A DNA stretch of 29,616 nucleotides, taken from AG41 sp036522815. GTDB taxonomy: Bacteria; Gemmatimonadota; Gemmatimonadetes; Gemmatimonadales; GWC2-71-9. Below, one piece after another: positions 15,639 to 21,779 of this stretch. The DNA lies in the NCBI GenBank assembly GCA_036522815.1, contig DATDFC010000077.1, positions 1 to 29,616 of the forward strand, in the 5' to 3' direction. The notes beneath the pieces were generated by a model. That model searched no databases. It saw only the letters and a program-made list of their open reading frames with translations, and was not told where the DNA came from. Position numbers and translations under genes: made by a program. The number at the start of each line of letters is the position of its first letter. The first letter of the stretch is position 1.

Positions 15639-16358
15639 ATGCTCGCCGAGTCCGCCGCGGTGGAGGAGGTCCCCGTCTGGCTCGAGGTGAACGGCGAGCC
15701 CGCAGTCACCTGGATGTGCACGCCCGATCAGCTGGAAGAGCTGGCGACCGGGTGGCTGCACGGCGAGGGGTATATCGAGACACTGGACGACCTGATGAAG
15801 CTCCGCCCGTGCGCGACGGACCTGGGCTTTTGGGCCGAAGTGAAGCCGGACCGTGTGACGCTGGTGAAGGGGGAGAACCGCAAGCGCGTGCTGGCCTCCG
15901 GGTGTGGCGCGGTGTCCACCTTCCTGGCCGACCCTCACGCCGTGCAGCACACCCCGGCGCGCGGCGAGCCCCCCGTGCCCGAGCGGATGCGCGCACTCTT
16001 CAAGGACCTGTTCGCGAGCGGAGAGCGCTACAACGAGACGGGTGGGATTCACGCGGCGGCGCTCACCGACGGCGAGCGCCTGTTATTCCACGCCGAGGAC
16101 ATCGGGCGTCACAACGCGGTGGACAAGGTGATCGGCGCCGCCGTCATCGCCCGCCAGCGCCCCAACGGGCGGGGGCTGCTCGTCACCGGCCGGATCTCGG
16201 CCGAGCTCGCGTACAAGGCCGCGCGCGCCGGCGTCGCCTACGTGGCGACGCCGAGCGTGCCGTCCACGCTCGCCCTCACCATCGCCCGGCGGGCGGGCGT
16301 CGTGCTGGTCGGGCGCGCGGTGAGCGGCACGCCCCATGTCCACCGGCCCGAGGCATGA
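15639..16358 (+). CDS. fdhD: formate dehydrogenase accessory sulfurtransferase
   Basis: A 239-residue cytosolic protein that passes sulfur from a cysteine desulfurase to the molybdenum or tungsten bis-MGD cofactor, needed for active formate-dehydrogenase-like enzymes. Family marks are EEVPVWLEVNGEP, LEELATGWLHGEGYI, ETGGIHAAAL, LFHAEDIGRHNAVDKVIG and LLVTGRISAELAYKAA. The catalytic loop is SGCGAVST with one cysteine (Cys89); the second Cys of the E. coli CxxC is Val here. I chose the ATG at 15639, but the frame is open from a GTG at 15513 that overlaps the upstream stop; that start would add a palindrome-encoded Pro/Gly leader. The stop overlaps the next start (ATGA). Confidence 0.93.
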   Translation: MLAESAAVEEVPVWLEVNGEPAVTWMCTPDQLEELATGWLHGEGYIETLDDLMKLRPCATDLGFWAEVKPDRVTLVKGENRKRVLASGCGAVSTFLADPHAVQHTPARGEPPVPERMRALFKDLFASGERYNETGGIHAAALTDGERLLFHAEDIGRHNAVDKVIGAAVIARQRPNGRGLLVTGRISAELAYKAARAGVAYVATPSVPSTLALTIARRAGVVLVGRAVSGTPHVHRPEA

Positions 16359-16762
16359 CGACCGACGCATTGCGGGCGCTGTTGCGCGACGCCCGGACCA
16401 TCGCCGTGGTGGGACTGTCGCCCAAGCCGGATCGTCCCAGCAACGCCGTCGCGCGGTATCTGCAGGGCTCGGGCTACCACATTGTCCCGGTGAACCCGGG
16501 GCACGCCGCGATCCTGGGCGAGAAGAGCTATCCCACGCTCACCGCTGCCGCGGCCGAGCACGCCATCGATGTGGTGGACGTGTTCCGGCGCAGCGAGTTC
16601 GTCGGGCCGGTCGTTGACGAGGCCCTGCGCGTGCGACCGCGTCTCATCTGGCTGCAGCTCGGCGTCCGGGACGAGACCGCGCCGGAGCGGGCCGCGTCGG
16701 CGGGCATTCCGCTCGTGATGGACCGCTGCCTGATGGTGGACCACCAGGCGCTCGGAGTCTGA
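16355..16762 (+). CDS. CoA-binding domain protein (YccU-like)
   Basis: A 135-residue single-domain protein with a Rossmann-type CoA-binding fold. TIAVVGLSPKPDRPSNAVARYL at about 15-36 gives the nucleotide-binding turn, YHIVPVNPGHAAILGEKSYPTL follows, and VVDVFRRSEFVG, then LIWLQLGVRDE and VMDRCLMVDH complete the family pattern. Such stand-alone proteins are widespread and mostly uncharacterised. The ATG overlaps the fdhD stop by four bases. Placement between fdhD and mobA suggests it is expressed with the cofactor genes, but no direct functional link is known to me. Confidence 0.88.
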   Translation: MTTDALRALLRDARTIAVVGLSPKPDRPSNAVARYLQGSGYHIVPVNPGHAAILGEKSYPTLTAAAAEHAIDVVDVFRRSEFVGPVVDEALRVRPRLIWLQLGVRDETAPERAASAGIPLVMDRCLMVDHQALGV

Positions 16763-16766
16763 GCAC

Positions 16767-17366
16767 GTGCGCGGCGCCGTCCTCGCCGGCGGCGCCGCCC
16801 GCCGCTACGGCGGGCGTCCCAAGGGCCTGATCGAGCTGGGCGGCCGGCGCATTCTCGACCGCGTGGTGGACGCCGTCGCCGCCGTGACGGGCGCGCCGCC
16901 GCTGCTCGTCGCCAACGCCCCGGAGGGGCCGGGCTGGCGTCCCGATCTGCGCACCATCCCCGACGTGCGCCCTGAGTGCGGCAGCCTGGGGGGGATATAC
17001 ACGGCCGTCGCCTCAGGCGCGGGGCCGGTGCTGTGCGTCGCGTGGGACATGCCCTTCGTCACGGCCGAGCTGCTGCGCGCCCTGGTCGAGGGCTCGGCGG
17101 GATACGACGCCTTTCTTCCCGAGAGCGACGGTCGCCGCGGTGTGGAGCCGCTGTGCGCCGTATACGGACCCGCGTGCGGGCCGGCGATCGAGCGGCAGCT
17201 CGCGCGCCATGACCTCCGCGCCATCGGCTTCCACGCCGACGTGAAGGTCGGTACACTACCGCTCGAGCGGGTCCGGGGTTGCGGTGATCCCGACGTGCTC
17301 TTCTTCAACGTCAACACCCCGGCGGACCTGGAGCGGGCGGAGGTCGTGTGGCAGCGACGCGGATGA
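16767..17366 (+). CDS. mobA: molybdenum cofactor guanylyltransferase
   Basis: A 199-residue cytosolic nucleotidyltransferase that attaches GMP (from GTP) to molybdopterin to make the MGD cofactor used by DMSO-reductase-family enzymes such as formate dehydrogenases. The N-terminal LAGGAARRYGGRPKGLIEL is a variant of the LAGGxSxRMGxxK nucleotide-binding loop. PECGSLGGIYTAV and CVAWDMPFVTAELL (Asp metal ligand) follow, then FFNVNTPADLERAE at the C-terminus. It starts at GTG, four bases after the upstream stop; no in-frame ATG is near. Its stop overlaps the mobB ATG. Paired with fdhD it implies bis-MGD enzymes elsewhere in the genome. Confidence 0.93.
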   Translation: MRGAVLAGGAARRYGGRPKGLIELGGRRILDRVVDAVAAVTGAPPLLVANAPEGPGWRPDLRTIPDVRPECGSLGGIYTAVASGAGPVLCVAWDMPFVTAELLRALVEGSAGYDAFLPESDGRRGVEPLCAVYGPACGPAIERQLARHDLRAIGFHADVKVGTLPLERVRGCGDPDVLFFNVNTPADLERAEVVWQRRG

Positions 17367-17881
17367 TGTCGGTGATCGGGCGCAAGAACGCCGGCAAGAC
17401 CACGCTGCTGGTCGCCCTCGCGGCCGAGCTGGTGCGCCGCAAGTTCCGCGTGATGACCATCAAGCACGGCACCCATCCGGCCGACACCGATCAGCGGGGC
17501 AAAGACTCCTGGCGCCATTGGCACGAAGGCCACGCCGAGCGCGTGCTCATGGAAGGGCCGGGACAGCGTGTGCTGTGGGAGAAGACCGAGGCGGAATCGG
17601 ACCCGGTCGCGCTGGCCCGTCGTTACCTCGAGGGAGCGGACATCGTCCTCGTCGAGGGTTACAAGCGGGCCGCGCTGCCCAAGATCGAGGTGTACCGCCT
17701 GGCGGCCGGGGCCGAGCCGCTGTTCGACCCGGCGGTACACGCGGCGGGCGACTGGGTCGCGATGGTGACGGACAACGCGGCCTATCGCGCCGAGTTCCCC
17801 GTGTTCCGCTTCTCGGATACCGCATGGCTCGTCACCCTCGCCAACCTCGCGTGGGACCGGGCCAAGATCCTCCCGCCCTAG
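17363..17881 (+). CDS. mobB: molybdopterin-guanine dinucleotide biosynthesis GTP-binding protein
   Basis: A 172-residue P-loop GTPase that assists MobA in forming the guanine dinucleotide cofactor. The P-loop GRKNAGKTT is at residues 6-14. TIKHGTHPADTDQRGKDSWRH carries the conserved KH and D-x-GKDS elements, and DIVLVEGYKRAALPKIEVYR is the family's VEGxK signature. I chose the tandem ATGATG at 17363, which gives a 4-bp overlap with the mobA stop; a GTG at 17348 would add five residues. The tail FSDTAWLVTLANLAWDRAK is less conserved. moeA starts two bases after the stop. Confidence 0.92.
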   Translation: MMSVIGRKNAGKTTLLVALAAELVRRKFRVMTIKHGTHPADTDQRGKDSWRHWHEGHAERVLMEGPGQRVLWEKTEAESDPVALARRYLEGADIVLVEGYKRAALPKIEVYRLAAGAEPLFDPAVHAAGDWVAMVTDNAAYRAEFPVFRFSDTAWLVTLANLAWDRAKILPP

Positions 17882-17883
17882 CG

Positions 17884-19143
17884 ATGACGATGCTGACTCC
17901 AACCGAAGCCGCCCGGCTGATCCTCGAGCACGTCACACCGCTCGGGGCGGCGCGCCAGCCGCTGCGCGAGGCCCTCGACCTGGTGCTCGCCGAGGACGTG
18001 GCGAGTCCGATCGACCTCCCTCCCTGGGACAATTCGGCCATGGACGGCTATGCGACCCGCGCCGCCGACGTCGCGGGGGCGAGCCGCGACCAAAAGATCG
18101 TGCTGGCGGTGGTCGAGAGCGTCGCCGCCGGGCAGTTCCCCGCGCGGCCGATCGCGCCGGGCCAGGCGACCCGGATCTTCACGGGCGCTCCGCTCCCGGC
18201 CGGCGCCGACACGGTGGTCCGCCAGGAAGACACTGAAAGTGCGGCCCCGCACCACGTCACCGTGGTCGCGGGACGCGATGCGGGCAAGAACGTGCGGCGC
18301 CGGGGCGAGGATATCCGTAAGGGAGAAATCGTGCTTGCCGCCGGCACTCCGCTCGGGCCGGCGCAGCTCGGTGTGCTCGCCTCCATGGCGCACGGCGCTC
18401 CGCTGGTGCATCGCGCGCCCCGCGTGGCGTTCATGGGGTCGGGGGACGAGATCGTCGACCTGGACCGCGCAGCCGAGATCCTCGCGGGAAAGAAGATCGC
18501 CACGTCCAACTCCTACACGCTGCACGCGCTGATCCGCCGCACTGGCGGAATCCCCGTGGATCTGGGGCTGGCGCGCGACACGAAAGACAGCCTGCGCGAA
18601 CACCTCATGGGGGCGCGGGACGCCGATCTGCTGGTGACGACCGCCGGCGTGAGCGTGGGGGAGCACGACTTCGTCAGGGAGGTGCTCGCGGAGCTGGGCT
18701 GCGACATGAAGCTGTGGCGCATCCGCATGCGTCCCGGCGCGCCGCTCGGCTTCGGTCTACTCGACCGTACGCCGTGGATCGGGCTTCCCGGCAACCCCGT
18801 CAGCACGATGGTGACGTTCGAGCTGTTCGTGCGCCCGGCGATCCGGCGGCTGCTGGGCCACCGGCTCCCGTTCCGGCGCACCGTGCCGGTGTGCGTAGGA
18901 GAGCCGATCACCCTCGGCCCCAAACTGCGGCACTTCCTGCGGGCGGTGGTCCGGCCCGAGGGAGCGGGCGGCGGGCTCGTGGCGCGCTTGACGGGTCCCC
19001 AGGGTTCCGGCATCCTGACGTCCATGGCCCGCGCCAACGCCTTCCTGATCGTGCCCGAGGACCGGGCCGAGGTGTTCGCCGGCGAGACGCTCACCGCCCT
19101 GCTGCTCGACGATCCGCATCACGTGGCTGAGGCCCCCTTCTAG
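17884..19143 (+). CDS. moeA: molybdopterin molybdenumtransferase
   Basis: A 419-residue cytosolic enzyme that inserts molybdate (or tungstate) into adenylated molybdopterin. Conserved blocks are PPWDNSAMDGYA at about 47-58, FTGAPLPAGADTVVRQED, NVRRRGEDIRKGE and the MPT-binding core LLVTTAGVSVGEHDFV, which has Ala where most MoeA proteins have Gly in TTGGVS. KLWRIRMRPGAPLGFG and the closing IGLPGNPVSTMVTFELFV follow, and the C-terminal domain-IV segment is present. Length matches the family. The frame opens further upstream inside mobB, but family homology begins at this ATG. It is the functional partner of the oxyanion importer encoded 3 kb upstream. Confidence 0.95.
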   Translation: MTMLTPTEAARLILEHVTPLGAARQPLREALDLVLAEDVASPIDLPPWDNSAMDGYATRAADVAGASRDQKIVLAVVESVAAGQFPARPIAPGQATRIFTGAPLPAGADTVVRQEDTESAAPHHVTVVAGRDAGKNVRRRGEDIRKGEIVLAAGTPLGPAQLGVLASMAHGAPLVHRAPRVAFMGSGDEIVDLDRAAEILAGKKIATSNSYTLHALIRRTGGIPVDLGLARDTKDSLREHLMGARDADLLVTTAGVSVGEHDFVREVLAELGCDMKLWRIRMRPGAPLGFGLLDRTPWIGLPGNPVSTMVTFELFVRPAIRRLLGHRLPFRRTVPVCVGEPITLGPKLRHFLRAVVRPEGAGGGLVARLTGPQGSGILTSMARANAFLIVPEDRAEVFAGETLTALLLDDPHHVAEAPF

Positions 19144-19971
19144 GTGGCGCCCCGGGCCCGACTGCGCCGCGCCCTGCGGCTGATCGCCTGGGCGACCCTC
19201 GCCGCCGGCGTGTTCGTGCTCAACGTGCGCACGCCCCCCGACGTGCGGCTCGGGATCCTGTACGTCATCCCGGTGCTGCTGGCTGCCTCGCAGGACGGCC
19301 TGGGGTGGGGCATCTCGTTCGCGCTCGCGACCGCGTTGCTGCGCTTCGGCGTCGGGACCGACCAGATGCCGCTCGAGACGTCGCTCCAGGTCCGCATCCT
19401 GAACGAGGTCGCGTACCTCGCGGTCGTGGGCGTGGCGATCGCGGGCCTGTCGCAGCTGCGGCGTACCCAGGCGCAGCTCGAGCTGCTCGCGACGCACGAT
19501 CCGCTCACGACGGTCCTGAACGCGCGGGCCTTCGCATCCCAGGTGGCGCAGGAGCTGGGCCGCAACCGTCGCTACGGCCGGCCGCTGGCCCTGATTTATC
19601 TCGACCTGGACGACTTCAAGAAGGTCAACGATGCGCACGGCCACGCCACGGGTGACGCGGTTCTGCGGCTCGTCGCCGACGCGATGCGCAGCGCGGTGCG
19701 CCAGTCCGACTTCGTGGGCCGGCTGGGTGGCGACGAGTTCGGCGTCTTGATGCCGGAGACCGACGGCAGCGTGGCCCACTCGGTCGCCAATCGCCTTGCC
19801 GGTGGGATCCGTACCGTGTTCCGTGGCACGCCTTCCGTCACCGCCAGCATCGGCGTCGTCGCCGTCACGGGCACCGAGGCGGGGAGCGACGAGCTGCTGC
19901 GCAAGGCGGACCAGGCCATGTACGAGGCCAAGCGCGCCGGCAAAGACCGCGTGGTCCAGGTGACGATGTGA
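19144..19971 (+). CDS. membrane diguanylate cyclase (GGDEF)
   Basis: A 275-residue protein. Three hydrophobic segments at about 11-27, 36-66 and 88-105 form a membrane sensor region; a GGDEF domain follows from about 112. The catalytic motif GGDEF is intact at 195-199, and a product-inhibition I-site RQSD stands at 186-189, the canonical five residues before it, so the enzyme should make c-di-GMP from two GTP under feedback control. It begins with GTG placed directly after the moeA stop codon with no gap. What it senses is unknown; placement in a metal-cofactor operon may link second-messenger level to cofactor supply (inference). Confidence 0.92.
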   Translation: MAPRARLRRALRLIAWATLAAGVFVLNVRTPPDVRLGILYVIPVLLAASQDGLGWGISFALATALLRFGVGTDQMPLETSLQVRILNEVAYLAVVGVAIAGLSQLRRTQAQLELLATHDPLTTVLNARAFASQVAQELGRNRRYGRPLALIYLDLDDFKKVNDAHGHATGDAVLRLVADAMRSAVRQSDFVGRLGGDEFGVLMPETDGSVAHSVANRLAGGIRTVFRGTPSVTASIGVVAVTGTEAGSDELLRKADQAMYEAKRAGKDRVVQVTM

Positions 19972-19975
19972 GCGC

Positions 19976-20602
19976 ATGCTGAAGACGCTCCAGGACCTGT
20001 TCCTGGTGTTCACTTCGGTCCTGTTCATCGTCGATCCGCTGACCGCCGTGCCGACCTTCCTGGCGATGACGGCGCGGGACCCGCCCGACGTACGGCGGCT
20101 CATGGCCCGGCGGGGGGCGTGGACCTGTGCCGTCACCCTCACCGCGTTCGCGTTGGGCGGCAGCCTGATTTTCCGCCTCTTCGGGATCACGATCGCCGCG
20201 TTCAAGATCGCCGGAGGCGTGGTGATCGGCCTCAACGCGCTCGACATGGTGCAGGCGCGCCGCAGTCAGCAGCGCGAGACACCGGTGGAGAAGGCAGAGG
20301 GGATCGAGAAGGAAGACGTGGGGATCATGCCGCTCGGCATCCCCATGCTGGCGGGGCCGGGGGCGATCTCGACCGTGATGGTGCTCAGCGGGGCGGCGAA
20401 GACGCCGCTCACCGCCGTCGCGGTCTATGCGGCGATCGCGCTGACGGCGTTCCTCTGCTTCGTCACGCTCGCCGCCGCATCGCGCATCGAGCGGCGGCTC
20501 GGCCAGACGGGGATGCGCATCCTCACTCGGCTGATGGGACTGGTGCTGTGCGCCATCGCGGTGCAGTTCATCATCGACGGCATCAGGATGGCAGAGCTCT
20601 AG
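19976..20602 (+). CDS. MarC-family integral membrane protein
   Basis: A 208-residue inner-membrane protein with six hydrophobic segments. The MarC/UPF0056 pattern is clear: LFIVDPLTAVPTFLAMT near residue 18-34, AAFKIAGGVVIGLNALDM around 74-91, then GIMPLGIPMLAGPGAISTVMVL and LTRLMGLVLCAIAVQFIIDGI at the C-terminus. Molecular function of the family is not established; early links to multiple antibiotic resistance were not upheld. It starts four bases after the GGDEF stop and is the last gene of the plus-strand run. Its stop codon shares the palindrome CTAG with the stop of the converging gene. Confidence 0.92.
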   Translation: MLKTLQDLFLVFTSVLFIVDPLTAVPTFLAMTARDPPDVRRLMARRGAWTCAVTLTAFALGGSLIFRLFGITIAAFKIAGGVVIGLNALDMVQARRSQQRETPVEKAEGIEKEDVGIMPLGIPMLAGPGAISTVMVLSGAAKTPLTAVAVYAAIALTAFLCFVTLAAASRIERRLGQTGMRILTRLMGLVLCAIAVQFIIDGIRMAEL

Positions 20603-21282
20603 CGCGGGCGGTCCAGGGGAGGGGGCATCGGCAGGTCGAACCCGGGCGGCACGCGGTAGGCCCGCCGCAGCCGGGTCGGCTCGAAGCCTTCAATCGGCTG
20701 CGGCACGATCACTTCGGACCAGAACGTGTCTCGCCCCGCGGCCTTAGCGCCCTGCAGCAATCGGTCCGCCGCGCCGATCGCCGCCTCCAGACTCTCCGCC
20801 GGCTGCAGACACGTCACCACGCCGCCGCTCACCGTGAGCGGCAGGCCGGTCTCCTCCGCCAGCTGCTGCAGCGTCCGCTGCAGCTTCTTGACGGCGGCCC
20901 CGGCCGCTTCGGGACCGGCCTCCGGGAGCAGCAGCGCGAATTGGTCGCCACCCAACCGCGCCACCACGTCGCTGCCACGCACCGCGCTGCGCGCCGCGCC
21001 ACCCACCAGGCGCAGCATCTCGTCGCCCACCTGGTGAGGGAAGAGGCGGCTCACCTCCCGGAAGTCGTCGAGGTCGAAATAGGCGATCGTGAAGGGATGC
21101 TGGTAGCGGCGCGCCCGCTCGAACTCGCGGCCGGCCAACTCGTAGAAGGCGCGCCGACTCTCGAGCCGCGCCAGGTCGTCGGTGCCACCGTGCGCGCGCT
21201 CCCGACGCCGGGCGCGCACTCTGAGATAGAGGTCGTAACCGGTCGCGAGCATCACCACGATGATGACGACGTGCCAGGCCAT
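20599..21282 (-). CDS. degenerate GGDEF-domain membrane protein
   Basis: A 227-residue protein with one N-terminal membrane helix (about 3-21) and a GGDEF domain from about 38. The active-site motif reads GGDQF (111-115), with Gln replacing the metal-binding Glu, and the preceding helix segment (LARLESRRAFYE) lacks the usual D-x-LT-x-L-x-N spacing. The I-site RGSD at 102-105 is retained. It therefore may bind c-di-GMP without making it, or have low activity. The C-terminal 40 residues (about 188-227) are a Pro/Arg-rich tail. The intact GGDEF protein is encoded on the opposite strand 0.6 kb away. A hairpin (21303-21350) lies just upstream of it. Confidence 0.85.
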   Translation of the reverse strand: MAWHVVIIVVMLATGYDLYLRVRARRRERAHGGTDDLARLESRRAFYELAGREFERARRYQHPFTIAYFDLDDFREVSRLFPHQVGDEMLRLVGGAARSAVRGSDVVARLGGDQFALLLPEAGPEAAGAAVKKLQRTLQQLAEETGLPLTVSGGVVTCLQPAESLEAAIGAADRLLQGAKAAGRDTFWSEVIVPQPIEGFEPTRLRRAYRVPPGFDLPMPPPLDRPR

Positions 21283-21302
21283 GCCTGTGTCGTGACAGGC
21301 AA

Positions 21303-21350
21303 CGCTCGTGCCGCAGCCGCTGCGCCGCCGTGGCGGCGGCGCAACGAGCG
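21303..21350. terminator. strong hairpin after the small Arg-rich gene
   Basis: An inner stem gcgccgcc/ggcggcgc (21322-21329 with 21335-21342, five-base loop) sits inside an outer 7-bp stem cgctcgt/acgagcg (21303-21309 with 21344-21350). It directly follows the stop of the minus-strand gene at 21351-21584. A smaller perfect hairpin gcctgt/acaggc lies at 21283-21300. No U-run follows on the minus strand, so intrinsic termination is possible but unproven. Confidence 0.5.
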
Positions 21351-21584
21351 CTACCCTTCGATGAGGTGGAAGCCTTCGGGAGGGGTGGTACGGCGCTCGG
21401 CCGCGGTGCGTCGCTGAATGCCCGAGCGGCGGTCGCCACCCAAGCGGCGCTCGAACGGAACCTCAGCCCTCTCACGTCGCCGCTCGCGAATCAGGCGGCG
21501 CCCGAGATCGCGCCGACGGTCCCAGCCGCGTCGCCGGGGCCGCTCCCCTCGCGGGGCCGCCTTGCGCGTAGTTTCGTTTGGCAT
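21351..21584 (-). CDS. small Arg-rich protein with ERR-SG-RR repeats, unknown
   Basis: A 77-residue, very basic protein. It contains VPFERRLGGDRRSGIQRRTAAERR, a repeated (E/D)RRSGxxRR pattern that I have seen in uncharacterised small bacterial proteins, and ends PPEGFHLIEG. No hydrophobic segment or known domain is visible. The ATG is chosen because the upstream part of the open frame is composed of repeat-rich sequence; no Shine-Dalgarno is visible. It lies between the ETF:quinone oxidoreductase gene and the degenerate GGDEF gene on the same strand. It could be a chance frame, but the motif argues otherwise. Confidence 0.5.
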   Translation of the reverse strand: MPNETTRKAAPRGERPRRRGWDRRRDLGRRLIRERRRERAEVPFERRLGGDRRSGIQRRTAAERRTTPPEGFHLIEG

Positions 21585-21600
21585 GTGACGCCACGACGTT

Positions 21601-21677
21601 GCATATCGGGTGCCATCTCGTGGGCACGGGCGGGGCGTTGGCGCGGAACGTATCGTGTTGGCGCGACACGATATGCC
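21601..21677. repeat. palindromic intergenic repeat downstream of ETF:QO
   Basis: gcatatcg (21601-21608) and cgatatgc (21670-21677) pair perfectly, and inside them tatcgtgt (21651-21658) pairs with acacgata (21666-21673) across a 7-base loop. The two pairings share bases and so are mutually exclusive. It lies in the 195-bp gap between the small Arg-rich gene and the ETF:quinone oxidoreductase gene, in which I see no other gene. Confidence 0.6.
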
Positions 21678-21779
21678 ACCCCGACACCGCGGCCGGGTCA
21701 GATGGGCGCGGCTCGAAATTGGGGCGTGGGGCCTCACTCTGCTGCGGCGACGCAAACATCGCCCAGCCGACGGCCGGGA

